Assembly (NCBI GenBank): GCA_965218715.1
Contig: CBDCLY010000006.1
Span: 1 to 64,000 of the forward strand
Direction: 5' to 3'
DNA length: 64,000 nt
Origin: CBDCLY01 sp965218715
Lineage (GTDB): Bacteria > Bacteroidota > Bacteroidia > Flavobacteriales_E > Vicingaceae
The notes under the pieces are model-generated. The model was not told the DNA's origin. It saw nothing but the letters and a program-made list of their open reading frames with translations, and did not search any database. The stretch's first letter is position 1. Every line of letters begins with the position of its first letter. The position numbers were made by a program, and so were the translations under genes. Below, piece after piece: positions 8,018 through 17,079 of the stretch.

Positions 8018-9611
8018 AATCCCGGCTTTACTTGGCCTATTTCTTCTATTAATTGCCATAAAATCAAATGCGCAAACGCCAACTGTTGGGCTTAGATACC
8101 ATGATAGCACAGCATTTGATGGCTACACCTTGTTTAGCCCAGAGAAGAACACCAGTGTCTTTTTAATCAATTCTTGCGGTGAAAAAATAAATGAATGGAA
8201 CTTTACAGAACGTCCTGGTGCCACATGTTATTTATTGAATAATGGCAACTTACTCAGAGCCGGTAAAGATTCCTTGGAAATTAGAGATTGGAACAATGCA
8301 TTGCTTTGGTCTTACGCCATGAGTTTAAATGGTTATGCTCAGCATCACGACATAGAGCCATTGCCCAATGGAAACATCCTATGTGTTCTAACTGACCAAT
8401 ACACTCGAGCTCAAGCAATTGCCTTTGGTCGTGATAGTAATTTAAGTCCTTCGCAGTTTAAAATGGATCGCATCATTGAATTGCAGCCAGTAGGTAGTAA
8501 CTCTGCAAATTTGGTTTGGGATTGGAGATACATGGATCATGTGATTCAAGAAGATGACTCTAGCTTAAATAATTATGGTTTGGTCGCTCAACACCCAGAA
8601 TTGCTCGACATCAATTATGACAATCAAAATACATTCGATTTTACACATGTGAATGCCATAGATTACAATGCCAATTTGGATCAGATTTTATTATCTCCTA
8701 GGCATTTAGATGAGATTCACATCATTGATCATAGCACCACCTTGCAAGAAGCAGCTGGCCATACAGGCGGAAATGCAGGAAAAGGTGGCGATATCCTTTG
8801 GCGATGGGGAAATCCACAGGTATATCAACATGGGGGGCTGGCAGATCAAAAGCTAATTGGTCAGCACGACAGCAAATGGGTGGAAAACGGCTATTTAGAT
8901 GCAGGAAAAATATCAGTTTTTAATAATGATGGCGATACCACTGGGACTTTCTCTTCAGTTCACATCATCAACCCAAGCTTGAACAATTTCAATTATGTAA
9001 TGCAAAACAATCAATATCTTCCTGCTAGTTTTGATTGGACTTGGTCGGGCAGTATATTGGGAAGAACACTTTTTGAAAGCAAAAAATCTGGCGGACATGC
9101 ATTGCCAAACGGGAATTTTGTCATTTGTGAAACAGCAATTGGACAAATAACAGAAGTTAGTAAATCTGGAACAGTCTTGTGGGTATATAAAAACCCAAGT
9201 GGAACAAGCATAACAGCCCAAGATAGTATTCCTGGGGCTGCGGCTAACTCTATCTTTAGAGGAGAGAAATACCCTAAAAATCACCCAGCATTTGCCAATG
9301 TAAGCATCAGCTTTAATGGCACAATAGAAAATAGAAATAGCATCTCAGATTTATGCAAGACCACAGGAATTGAAGAACAATTTAAGTCCGAAGAATTTGG
9401 CTTAATAAATCCATCGAGAAATAGTATACGATTTCAAGAATATTTAAGTGCTGAGGAGATCATCATTTACGATTTAAAAGGCAGAATTGTAAAGCGCTTA
9501 ATGCAATTTAAAGGCAATCACATAGACATGAATAATCATGCAGGATTGTTCGTTATTCAAATTTTCCAGGGCAAAAAAGTAAGTCAGCTAAAAGCTATTG
9601 TACAACACTAG
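8001..9611 (+). CDS. Arylsulfotransferase-like propeller protein with T9SS domain
   Basis: 536 residues. A signal peptide (about 1-24, ending SNAQ) is followed by an arylsulfotransferase (ASST, PF05935)-type six-bladed propeller, about residues 35-440. Typical segments are HHDIEPLPNGNILCVL, DFTHVNAIDYN and a SGGHALPNGNFVICE repeat. The end is a degenerate type IX sorting domain (FGLINPSRNSIRF, then LKGRIVKR and SQLKAIVQH). ASST enzymes move sulfate between phenols in the periplasm, but many Bacteroidota members have no proven activity. It overlaps the thioredoxin gene, which fits a substrate with disulfides. The ATG at 8001 lies inside the previous gene. Confidence 0.8.
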   Translation: MNWISKIPALLGLFLLLIAIKSNAQTPTVGLRYHDSTAFDGYTLFSPEKNTSVFLINSCGEKINEWNFTERPGATCYLLNNGNLLRAGKDSLEIRDWNNALLWSYAMSLNGYAQHHDIEPLPNGNILCVLTDQYTRAQAIAFGRDSNLSPSQFKMDRIIELQPVGSNSANLVWDWRYMDHVIQEDDSSLNNYGLVAQHPELLDINYDNQNTFDFTHVNAIDYNANLDQILLSPRHLDEIHIIDHSTTLQEAAGHTGGNAGKGGDILWRWGNPQVYQHGGLADQKLIGQHDSKWVENGYLDAGKISVFNNDGDTTGTFSSVHIINPSLNNFNYVMQNNQYLPASFDWTWSGSILGRTLFESKKSGGHALPNGNFVICETAIGQITEVSKSGTVLWVYKNPSGTSITAQDSIPGAAANSIFRGEKYPKNHPAFANVSISFNGTIENRNSISDLCKTTGIEEQFKSEEFGLINPSRNSIRFQEYLSAEEIIIYDLKGRIVKRLMQFKGNHIDMNNHAGLFVIQIFQGKKVSQLKAIVQH

Positions 9612-9626
9612 GAATAGTTAATTTTG
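9598..9626 (+). promoter_or_regulatory. Promoter of tRNA-Leu
   Basis: TTG (9598-9600), an 18-base spacer and TAATTTTG (9619-9626) fit the flavobacterial consensus TTG-N17-23-TAnnTTTG exactly. The mature tRNA begins six bases after the box. The -33 element lies inside the last codons of the preceding gene. Confidence 0.75.
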
Positions 9627-9632
9627 CCGCAT

Positions 9633-9716
9633 ACCCCGGTGCTGAAATTGGTAGACAGGCATGGTTGAGGGCCATGTGTCCGTATGGACGTGCAGGTTCG
9701 AGTCCCGTTCGGGGTA
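9633..9716 (+). tRNA. tRNA-Leu (anticodon GAG)
   Basis: A class II tRNA of 84 bases. The acceptor stem is 9633-9639 with 9709-9715. The anticodon stem is CATGG/CCATG around the loop TTGAGGG, giving GAG, and a variable arm of tRNA-Leu size follows. The T-arm has the usual TTCGAGT loop with one apparent A-C mismatch in the stem. CCA is not encoded. Confidence 0.93.
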
Positions 9717-9721
9717 CATTC

Positions 9722-10112
9722 AGTTTTGAGTGTGAGTAGAGAGCAATGGCAATCTACTCACATTCTTACCTCCTGACTCCAATCCACTCAATACTCACAC
9801 TCCAACTTCCTCAAAACTCACACTCCAACTCAAACTCACACTCCAACTCACACTCCAATCCACTCAATACTCACACTCAAACTCAAACTCCAACTTCCTC
9901 AAAACTCACACTCCAACTCAAACTCCAACTTCCTCAAAACTCACACTCAAACCCAAACTCCAACTCACACTCCAACTCAAACTCCAACTTCCTCAAAACT
10001 TACACTCAAACCCAAACTTCAACTCACGCTCAAACTCAAACTTCAACTCACGCTCAAACTCACACTCCAACTCAAACTCCAACTCACACTAGTGTTCACA
10101 CTCCTGCTCCTA
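9722..10112 (+). repeat. CA/CTC-rich simple repeat (minisatellite-like)
   Basis: About 350 bases made almost entirely of ACTCACACTC, ACTCAAACTC and CTCCAACTC words, with longer nested units. CAACTTCCTCAAAACT recurs at 9803, 9891, 9926 and 9985, and a 22-base unit beginning AATCCACTCAATACTC recurs at 9781 and 9857. A short inverted copy of the unit (GTTTTGAGTGTGAGT) stands at 9722-9736, before the array. One strand is nearly free of G across the array. Read as protein it gives only Ser/Asn/His/Thr/Gln repeats, so I treat it as non-coding. It fills the gap between tRNA-Leu and a frameshifted outer membrane protein gene. Confidence 0.85.
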
Positions 10113-10175
10113 ACACTGAAAACATTACAGTTAGCGTTCAAGCTAATTCTAGTAATCTTATTTTATCTTTAATGC

Positions 10176-10865
10176 ATGTTAAGGATCGCTCAATTGTTTT
10201 TGATTTTCAGCCTCTTCCCTATTTATAGCGCTGCTCAAGAGAAAATTTCAAGCAAACATTACTTAGGAGCACAACTTGGTGTTTCACAATTTACAGGGCT
10301 TGAATCACTCAATAAAGAATTAAAAAAGCACAGCAATGAAGGCATTCAAGAGCTTGGTTTTGCTTGGGGGTTTACAATATTCAATTCAAAAGAGGTAAAC
10401 AGGAATATGCGATAATTCTCAAAGGGCAAAGCCTAAATAATACTGCTAACTCCCCAAACACCAAGTTTGGAATTAATGCATTTAGTCTAAGTTTTCAATT
10501 CGGTCAGGATTTAAGTAGAGATAATGAGCATTGGTCGACTGTTCCTTATATCGGAATAGGTGTTTCAAGTTTGGAGTTGTTTGTCAAGAGAGAAGATTCT
10601 ACCGTTCATCTTGCAGGCTGTTTCTAATGGCGCTCAAAACCTATATTATGAACGATCAAGTTTAGGCTTGCTTATGGATATTGGAGGAAGAGTCTCCTGG
10701 CAAAAAGACAAATTGAATTCCAGGTTCAAATCTTTTATTGAGTTAAATTATCAATACCAAGTAAATGAATATCGTTGGGATTTAGATGAATTCCCATTGA
10801 ACTCAATGAATCAATTTCAAGTCACAGGAGGAATTCTATATCAATTTTCTGGCAAACAATTTTAG
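10176..10865 (+). pseudogene. Outer membrane beta-barrel protein gene, two frameshifts
   Basis: Three successive frames join into one protein. Signal peptide and N-terminus (10176 on, about MLRIAQLFLIFSLF, then QEKISSKHYLGAQLG) lead into a central part in another frame (about 10370-10600), and the C-terminal strands (YYERSSLGLLMDIGG, then VTGGILYQF) return to the first frame. Alternating strands and the aromatic C-terminus suggest a small outer membrane barrel of about 230 residues. The first shift sits at a run of five G (10366-10370) and looks like a lost base; the second is near 10600-10615 and looks like a gained base. It is either decayed or mis-sequenced, and I cannot tell which from one sequence. 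It lies right beside the simple repeat. Confidence 0.65.
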
Positions 10866-10907
10866 ACTATTCGGCAATATTGTTGCCTTGAAGAATGTTA
10901 TTTCATC

Positions 10908-11540
10908 ATGAAGAAAAAAATCGGAATTACTCTCGTTTCATATAGGGGTTTGCTTGGCCTTTTATGCCTTTCAGCTGGCTACACCCAATCCTAATTTTCA
11001 AGTTAAATCAATACCAAACAATGCCACAATACCTTTGTCAGATGCCATAAAGGAGTCCACGGATGGTCTGTGGCGATCTAAAGCGGTATTCCATACAAAA
11101 GTTCCGTCATGGAAAAATAAAGTGTTTTATGGCCAACGTTTGCTTTTTTGAAAACAACCCAAAATTAGATGAAATTAGAATTGGTTTCACTTCTAACCTA
11201 ATTAGCAGAATAGAGTTTTGGAAAGAAGATTCTTTGTTAAAATTTCAGGAATTGGGTTTCATGAAAAAGATGAACTGGAATAACAAGCTTGACTTTTCTG
11301 TTTCAATTCAACAGAAAGTAGATCCAATAAAGAAGTCGGCTCCATATATCCAGATGCGCTTAAACGAGAGCAATGGTTTCTTTGGAGACATTGGAAGCAT
11401 CAAGATCAATTTAGAAAGATTGGGGAGCAGTAAATGAAATAAAATCCCTTTCCTATTTCAGTGAAAACTTAAATGAAAAAAGTGCTCGTTCTGATCAAAA
11501 TGAATACTTCTCCAATTTAAAAAATTTGGACCAATTATAA
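10908..11540 (+). pseudogene. Secreted hypothetical protein gene, three +1 frameshifts
   Basis: Fragments in successive frames read as one protein of about 210 residues: N-terminus MKKKIGITLV with a hydrophobic stretch, then FQVKSIPNNATIPLSDAI, then ENNPKLDEIRIGF, and finally VNEIKSLSYFSENLNEK to a TAA at 11538-11540. Each join needs one base removed. The likely sites are the four G at 10945-10948 (least certain), the six T at 11144-11149 and the four G at 11422-11425. I do not recognise the family. It follows the broken barrel gene by 42 bases and may have been in its operon. Clean homopolymer sites make sequencing error a real alternative to decay. Confidence 0.55.
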
Positions 11541-11658
11541 AGAATTGGATTAATTAAGGTCAAGAAAAAAAGCAATTTAAATTTACTCCTTGTTTAGGCT
11601 AAAGTGATTACAATCCCATTTTTTCAAGTGCCATGAAATGTTAAGTTTTATTAGCAAT

Positions 11659-12939
11659 CTAATTGTCCCAAAGTGATTTAAAATTATTGAACAATCGCTG
11701 CAATACTCGAAGGTCTTCAGTAATAATTTCACCTGAGCCAAGCATTTCTGGTTGATATCTAATTGTTTTCTGATAGGTTGTAGTTAATCCATTCGTTAGA
11801 TTAACTTTAACAAAATAGCCTTGTTCAGAAGGGATGCTAGATATTTCCTTCACACTGCCTAATAATTGCCCATATTCTTGATAAGGGTAATTTGCAAATT
11901 TCATTCTAACCTTTTGGCCTTTTTGAATTTTCCCAAAGGCCTGGTCCTTTAATTTCATGATTGCTAAATAGGACTCATTTTTAGGAATAACTGAAAAGAG
12001 TGCTTGCTGGGCCGTAACAAAGTCATTCTGATTCAAATTGCTCAGGTAAACAATTTTTCCAGATTGTGGCGCTCTAAGAATATAACTTTCCTGCCAAGAG
12101 TCATTAAAAGCCTTAATGTTCTTTTTTGCAGATTCAATGTTATTTTCAACCTGTCTAATCAGGTCTAAACGGCCTCTCTGAATATCATTCTTTTGTTGTC
12201 TTAGGTTAGAGCTGGATATTTTATACTGCACATAAGTTTTCTTTATACTTATCAATTGCTGTTTTTTATTAAAATACTCACTTTGATTTTTGTAAAACTC
12301 AATCTTTGAAATAATGCTATCTGCAAATAGGGAGCTGTCCGCTTCATATTTTATTTTAGCATTATTTAGCTCCAATTTTAAAAGATTCATTTCTTGCTTA
12401 GTAATTCCTTCTAGTCTTTCATTGTGAGAAATTTGATCCGCAATATTTTCAATGTCTTTATCATAAAACTCTGCTTCCTCAAGATTCTCAGATTCAATAA
12501 GGTTATTAATCAGGTTATTTATTTCAAACTGTAACTCTCCTACCCTTTTAATTTGTTGTAATTGCGAAATAAGGGTTGCTTTATTTCTTTCTTTTAAAAG
12601 GTCTAATACTGTATCTAGACTTGACTTTCTTATTGGGTTCTTAATGCTAGCAACAATTTCTCCTATTTGAACTTCCGATTCATTCGCTAAGTAAATTTCT
12701 TCTATATAGCCATTGCTCTGACTAATAAGATTTGCAGGAGGAGTTTTGGTAGTTAATACAACTTGCCCTTCCGCGATATCAGGATATTTAATGAACCAAG
12801 AGATAAAAAACAACATGACAATTAATCCTAATATCAATGAAATGCCCCATCTAATCGTCCAATTGGGAACAGCAGATAATATTTCTTGTACCTCTTCTGA
12901 TCGAATCTCATCGATTTTATTTTCAACTTTTTCAGCCAT
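11659..12939 (-). CDS. HlyD-family periplasmic adaptor of the peptide exporter
   Basis: 426 residues. A cytoplasmic N-terminus precedes one membrane span (about 31-50), then a biotinyl-lipoyl-like half (QSNGYIEEIYL), a long coiled coil (about 110-270), the second lipoyl half (RAPQSGKIVYL) and a beta-barrel domain (about 310-420). This is the membrane-fusion subunit that links an inner-membrane bacteriocin exporter to an outer-membrane channel. It overlaps the ABC transporter gene by one base and is the last gene of the leftward export operon. No TolC-like gene is in the window, so the outer-membrane channel would be a housekeeping one. Confidence 0.88.
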   Translation of the reverse strand: MAEKVENKIDEIRSEEVQEILSAVPNWTIRWGISLILGLIVMLFFISWFIKYPDIAEGQVVLTTKTPPANLISQSNGYIEEIYLANESEVQIGEIVASIKNPIRKSSLDTVLDLLKERNKATLISQLQQIKRVGELQFEINNLINNLIESENLEEAEFYDKDIENIADQISHNERLEGITKQEMNLLKLELNNAKIKYEADSSLFADSIISKIEFYKNQSEYFNKKQQLISIKKTYVQYKISSSNLRQQKNDIQRGRLDLIRQVENNIESAKKNIKAFNDSWQESYILRAPQSGKIVYLSNLNQNDFVTAQQALFSVIPKNESYLAIMKLKDQAFGKIQKGQKVRMKFANYPYQEYGQLLGSVKEISSIPSEQGYFVKVNLTNGLTTTYQKTIRYQPEMLGSGEIITEDLRVLQRLFNNFKSLWDN

Positions 12940-15155
12940 TAATTTCCTAGTTCTAGTTGATTCTTAACCAAATGGTAATAACTGCCTTTTAGTTTAACAA
13001 GGTCTTCATGCTTGCCTTGTTCGATAATTTTACCATCATCCAAAACAACTATTTGATCGGCATTTTTTACAGTGCTTAACCTATGGGCGACAATGATTGT
13101 TGTTCTGCCTTTGAAAAAGACATTTAATTTATCCATGATTTCGCTCTCATTTTTAGCATCAAGTGCTGAAGTAGCTTCGTCAAAAAAGATAAACTTTGGA
13201 TCTTTATAGATTGCTCTAGCAATCAACAAGCGTTGCTTTTGTCCTGTACTCATGCCAACCCCTTCCATTCCAATTTTGGTATTATAACCAAGTGGCAATC
13301 TTTCAATGAATTCTTTAATATTAGCAATTTCAACTGCTTTTAGCATCTTTTCTCTATCGATGATGTCTTCCCCAATTGCAATATTATTAGAGATGGTATC
13401 ACTAAAAATATAACCTTCTTGCATAACTGTTCCAGACTTCATTCTCCAGGTCTGTTGAGAAATTGAATCCAATTTATAATTTCCAATCTTTATTGCTCCT
13501 TTCATAGGATGATAAAACTTTAAAAGCATTTTCATTAATGTAGTCTTACCACTTCCACTAGATCCCACTATGGCCGTTATTTTATTATGAGGGATTATTA
13601 GACTTAAATCTTTTAATACTATTTCTGAGCTACCTAAATACCTAAAACTTACATTTTCAACTTTTAAATCAGCATTTTCTGGTAAATCAAATATTTTTTG
13701 CTCTTTTGCTGGTTCTTCCTCCTCTTTATTGTGGATTTCTGACAATCTTTCTAAAGAAATTTTAGCGTCCTGTAATGAATAGACAAAACCTATTATTTGC
13801 TGAATTGGGCTATTTAACTGCCCTATAATATAGGATATTGCCAACATCATTCCCAAAGTAATCTCGCCGTCAATTACCAGTTTTGCAGACAAAAATGTCA
13901 TTAATATATTTTTGATTTCATTGATGAAATTAGATCCTACATTTTGGGTTTGCTCTAAGGACAAACTTTTTATGGATATTTTGAACAACCGGGCTTGAAC
14001 AAATTCCCAAGACCATCTTTTTTGTTTTTCGGCATTGTGCAGTTTTATTTCTTGCATGCCATTGATTAACTCTATGACTTTGCTTTTTTCATTACTCATT
14101 TGAGCAAACCGTTTATGATCTAAGTCTTTCCTCTTTTTAAGAAATAAAACAACCCACAAAAAGTACAATGAACTCCCAATAAGAAACACCATAAAAATTC
14201 GCAAATCATACCAAATTAAAACCGCTCCAAAAATGATCAAGTTGAAAGTAGAAAATAGGACAGATAGGGAAGAATTAGTAAGTAAGTTTTCAATTCTATT
14301 GTGATCATTAATTCTTTGAATAATGTCACCAGTCATCTTAGAATCGAAATAGGCAATTGGAAGCTTCATTAGCTTCATGAAAAAATTAGAAACCAATGAA
14401 ATGTTAATTCTAGTGCTTATGTGCAACAAGATCCATCCCCTAATAATCTCAATACTTGTTCTGCCAATAAAAAGAAAGGACTGTGCTGCAAGAATTAAAT
14501 AAATAAAATTTATATCCTGATTTTGAATCCCAACATCAACAATACTTTGTGTTAAAAATGGAAAGACTAACTGCAAAAGGCTACCTGCCAGTAAACCCAA
14601 GATTAATTGAATCAAGAACTTTTTATACCTAAACAGATATTTAAAAAGAAAGGCAAACCCACCATTTGATTCCTCATCATCAGAATCGATTTGCTTTAGT
14701 CTAGGAGTTGGCTCCAATAACAACACAATCCCAGTTCCATCATTCAAATTAGCATTAATTCCCATCCATGAATCTAAAAATTCTTGCTGGTTATATTCTA
14801 TTAAACCGTGGGCGGGATCGGCTATTTTAAAAGTTAAAGGATGCCTTTTAGAATTTAGTCGACCAGAAACTTTGTAAAGCACTACAAAGTGGTTCTGATT
14901 CCAATGAAGAATACAAGGCATTGGTGCTTCTTCAATCAATTTTTGTAAGCCAAGTTTAGCGCCTATGGTTCTAAATCCAATTTTTTCAGCAGCATCGGCT
15001 ATGACCTTTAAGTTTGAACCAACCCTGGTTGTTTCCGAAAGATTTTTTAGTTTTTGTAAAGAAATACTTCTTCCATAGAACTTTGCAACCATTCTAAGAC
15101 AGGTTGGGCCGCAGTCCATGTGATCATTCTGTTTATAAAATGAAAATTTTTTCAC
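12939..15155 (-). CDS. C39 peptidase-containing ABC exporter (double-glycine)
   Basis: 738 residues. The N-terminal C39 cysteine peptidase (about 1-140) has all expected residues: Gln9, Cys15 in DCGPTC, His in ILHWNQNHFVVLY and Asp in IADPAHG. A transmembrane domain (about 175-460) and an ATPase domain (about 490-738) follow, the latter with Walker A GSSGSGKTT, signature STGQKQR and Walker B FIFFDEATSALD. Such exporters cut the leader after Gly-Gly and pump the core peptide out. Two precursors with GG leaders lie 2-2.5 kb away in the same cluster and are the obvious substrates. It starts three bases after the end of the C39-like gene. Confidence 0.93.
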   Translation of the reverse strand: MKKFSFYKQNDHMDCGPTCLRMVAKFYGRSISLQKLKNLSETTRVGSNLKVIADAAEKIGFRTIGAKLGLQKLIEEAPMPCILHWNQNHFVVLYKVSGRLNSKRHPLTFKIADPAHGLIEYNQQEFLDSWMGINANLNDGTGIVLLLEPTPRLKQIDSDDEESNGGFAFLFKYLFRYKKFLIQLILGLLAGSLLQLVFPFLTQSIVDVGIQNQDINFIYLILAAQSFLFIGRTSIEIIRGWILLHISTRINISLVSNFFMKLMKLPIAYFDSKMTGDIIQRINDHNRIENLLTNSSLSVLFSTFNLIIFGAVLIWYDLRIFMVFLIGSSLYFLWVVLFLKKRKDLDHKRFAQMSNEKSKVIELINGMQEIKLHNAEKQKRWSWEFVQARLFKISIKSLSLEQTQNVGSNFINEIKNILMTFLSAKLVIDGEITLGMMLAISYIIGQLNSPIQQIIGFVYSLQDAKISLERLSEIHNKEEEEPAKEQKIFDLPENADLKVENVSFRYLGSSEIVLKDLSLIIPHNKITAIVGSSGSGKTTLMKMLLKFYHPMKGAIKIGNYKLDSISQQTWRMKSGTVMQEGYIFSDTISNNIAIGEDIIDREKMLKAVEIANIKEFIERLPLGYNTKIGMEGVGMSTGQKQRLLIARAIYKDPKFIFFDEATSALDAKNESEIMDKLNVFFKGRTTIIVAHRLSTVKNADQIVVLDDGKIIEQGKHEDLVKLKGSYYHLVKNQLELGN

Positions 15156-15158
15156 TTA

Positions 15159-15995
15159 TTATTCATTTAGAGATTCACCCCAAACTCCGATGGGGCATTT
15201 TGAACTAGAAAAATGAACCTTTATGCTCATGAAACAACCACAATGAACACATCTACCATCTTTCTTATTTGTTTCAGGATTTGTTTCGTCATAAAGTAAG
15301 TATTCACATGAGGAACAAGTTTCCCATCTTTCAGTAGCTATTTCTTGTGAAGCAATCACCTTCCCCCTTTTAGCAAAAAGTTTCAAAGAACGCCATTGAT
15401 CAATTGCCAAATTTCGAATTATTTGCGCATTTGACGGAAGTCTTTTTTCCTTTTCCAACATGCTTTCAACCCTGCCGAGTAGTTCAGTATCAAGATTACT
15501 TTCTGTAGCATTATCATCAGAATCTACCTGATTTAATCCTGGGCTAGGCATTAAAAGAAGAGCAACGCCCTTCTTTTCAATTCCTAATTGCTCTTCACTT
15601 AACCATGATTTTTCAAATTGATTTTGATCAAGCTTTACTAGTCCGATTAGAGGATCCGCAATAAAAAAACGAAAAGAATCTCCTCCAGGTACATTGGTTT
15701 TTTTTATGTCAAATAAGACGACGAAATGATTTTGATTCCAATGTAAAATTATTGGATGTTCTGCAAAATCTACCAACCTTTCTACAGATAATTTAGTTGG
15801 AAGCGTTTCATAACCTATCTTTTCTGCAACCTCAATAATGTTTTTTAAAGAAGAATTTTCTTGAAATCTACCAAGTGTATTGTATAGTTTTGGTATGGTA
15901 ATTGACCTTCCGTAAAATTCAGTAATCATTTGGATACAAGTGAATCCGCTATCTAACTTACTTGATTTAATTTGAATCGGAAATTTATTATCCAT
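15159..15995 (-). CDS. Inactive C39-like domain fused to a Cys-rich zinc ribbon
   Basis: 278 residues. The first 140 align by eye with the peptidase domain of the neighbouring exporter: Gln8, the fingerprint FYGRSITIPKL, LHWNQNHFVVLF and IADPLIGL. The catalytic Cys is replaced by Ser16 (DSGFTC where the exporter has DCGPTC), so peptidase activity is not expected. A helical linker (about 170-215) leads to a C-terminal zinc-ribbon-like region with Cys227, 230, 249, 252, 254 and 267 (CSSCEYL, CVHCGC, KCPIG). No membrane span is present. Inactive C39-like domains in other exporters bind leader peptides, so I infer a leader-binding chaperone or adaptor. It is first in the leftward export operon. 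Confidence 0.7.
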   Translation of the reverse strand: MDNKFPIQIKSSKLDSGFTCIQMITEFYGRSITIPKLYNTLGRFQENSSLKNIIEVAEKIGYETLPTKLSVERLVDFAEHPIILHWNQNHFVVLFDIKKTNVPGGDSFRFFIADPLIGLVKLDQNQFEKSWLSEEQLGIEKKGVALLLMPSPGLNQVDSDDNATESNLDTELLGRVESMLEKEKRLPSNAQIIRNLAIDQWRSLKLFAKRGKVIASQEIATERWETCSSCEYLLYDETNPETNKKDGRCVHCGCFMSIKVHFSSSKCPIGVWGESLNE

Positions 15996-16085
15996 TATTA
16001 ACTATTACTCTTTATTATCACTTAATTTTATCAATATTATCAATAATTAAAGGACTTATTTAATTATCTATCTAAATTTAAATCC

Positions 16086-17012
16086 ATGAAATTTATCACC
16101 GTTTTAGTTCTTACTCTTTGTTTCAAAGTTTCTTTTGCTCAGATTCCTCCCCTATATTATAACTATGTAACCGAGGCTATGGAATTGTACAAGAAACAAA
16201 TGTATGGAGAAGCAATTCTCAAGTTTGATTCTGCCTTTTCAGTCAAGTATGTAAAGATACAACGTTCAGATGCCTATAACGTAGCCTGTTGCTATGCACT
16301 CCTTAATGATTTGGACGGGGCATTTAAGTACTTAAATGTAGCGGTAAATGAAGGTCAATATTTTAAGTTAGCTCATATAAATAAAGACAGCGATTTTCAA
16401 AATCTTAGAAATGATGAAAGGTGGCAAGGTATATTAGCAAAAGTTGAGGACAATAAGAATAACCCTCAACGCAGGGCCATAAAATATCCTAATTTAAAGA
16501 AAAGCTTAGATTCAATTGGGCGCTTAGATCAATTAAAAAGAAAGGATTTCCATACCATTAGAAAAGAGTTTGGTTTAAATTCAAAAGAATTCATTACCCT
16601 CAAACAGGAAATTAAAAAAATAGATTCTAGCAACATTATTGCAGTTAAGTCTATTATAGATAAACATGGATGGCTTAGTGTTGAGGAAGTTGGATTTAAA
16701 GCAAATAATGCTTTGTTCTTGGTATTTCAACATGCTAATCTAAAAACAAGAGAAGAATATTTGCCAACTATGAGATTGGCGGCAAAGGATTTTAAAATGG
16801 CTGTTTCAGATTTAGCATTTATAGAGGATAGAGTTTTAATGAGTAAAGACATGAAACAACTATATGGAACTCAGGTTGAATTAGATACAATAACAAACAC
16901 CTACCATAGCTATCCAATAGAGAATAAAGAGTCCGTTGACTCCTTAAGAAGAGATATTGGACTAGAACCGATTCTAGAATATTTAGATTTTTGGGGAATT
17001 AAAGAATATTAA
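16086..17012 (+). CDS. Secreted DUF6624 protein with N-terminal TPR-like part
   Basis: 308 residues. A signal peptide (about 1-19, ending SFAQ) is followed by a TPR-like helical part (about 25-120, with YNVACCYALLNDLDGAFKYL). The C-terminal half matches DUF6624, with the recognisable segments IIDKHGWLSVEEVG, FLVFQHAN, LAFIEDRVLM and YGTQV. The function of DUF6624 is unknown. It is divergent from the export arm and precedes the two precursors by 67 bases, so it may be a periplasmic member of the cluster, for example a partner of the exported peptide, or an unrelated neighbour. Confidence 0.7.
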   Translation: MKFITVLVLTLCFKVSFAQIPPLYYNYVTEAMELYKKQMYGEAILKFDSAFSVKYVKIQRSDAYNVACCYALLNDLDGAFKYLNVAVNEGQYFKLAHINKDSDFQNLRNDERWQGILAKVEDNKNNPQRRAIKYPNLKKSLDSIGRLDQLKRKDFHTIRKEFGLNSKEFITLKQEIKKIDSSNIIAVKSIIDKHGWLSVEEVGFKANNALFLVFQHANLKTREEYLPTMRLAAKDFKMAVSDLAFIEDRVLMSKDMKQLYGTQVELDTITNTYHSYPIENKESVDSLRRDIGLEPILEYLDFWGIKEY

Positions 17013-17079
17013 TTTATTAATCCTTTTTTTTTAAAATAATTATGTTAAATTGCATTATAACTTAAATAAATAATTATAT

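Noticed and set aside
9780..10100. Possible CRISPR array
   Set aside because: The repeated words have no constant spacing and the spacers are made of the same words; no cas genes are near.
9746..10228. 160-codon open frame across the CA-rich repeat
   Set aside because: The product is only a Ser/Asn/His/Thr/Gln low-complexity string and depends on a G-poor repeat that keeps several frames free of stops. It overlaps the real start of the barrel gene.
15159..15995. C39-like protein as an active leader peptidase
   Set aside because: The nucleophile position is Ser16, while the neighbouring exporter has the complete site.
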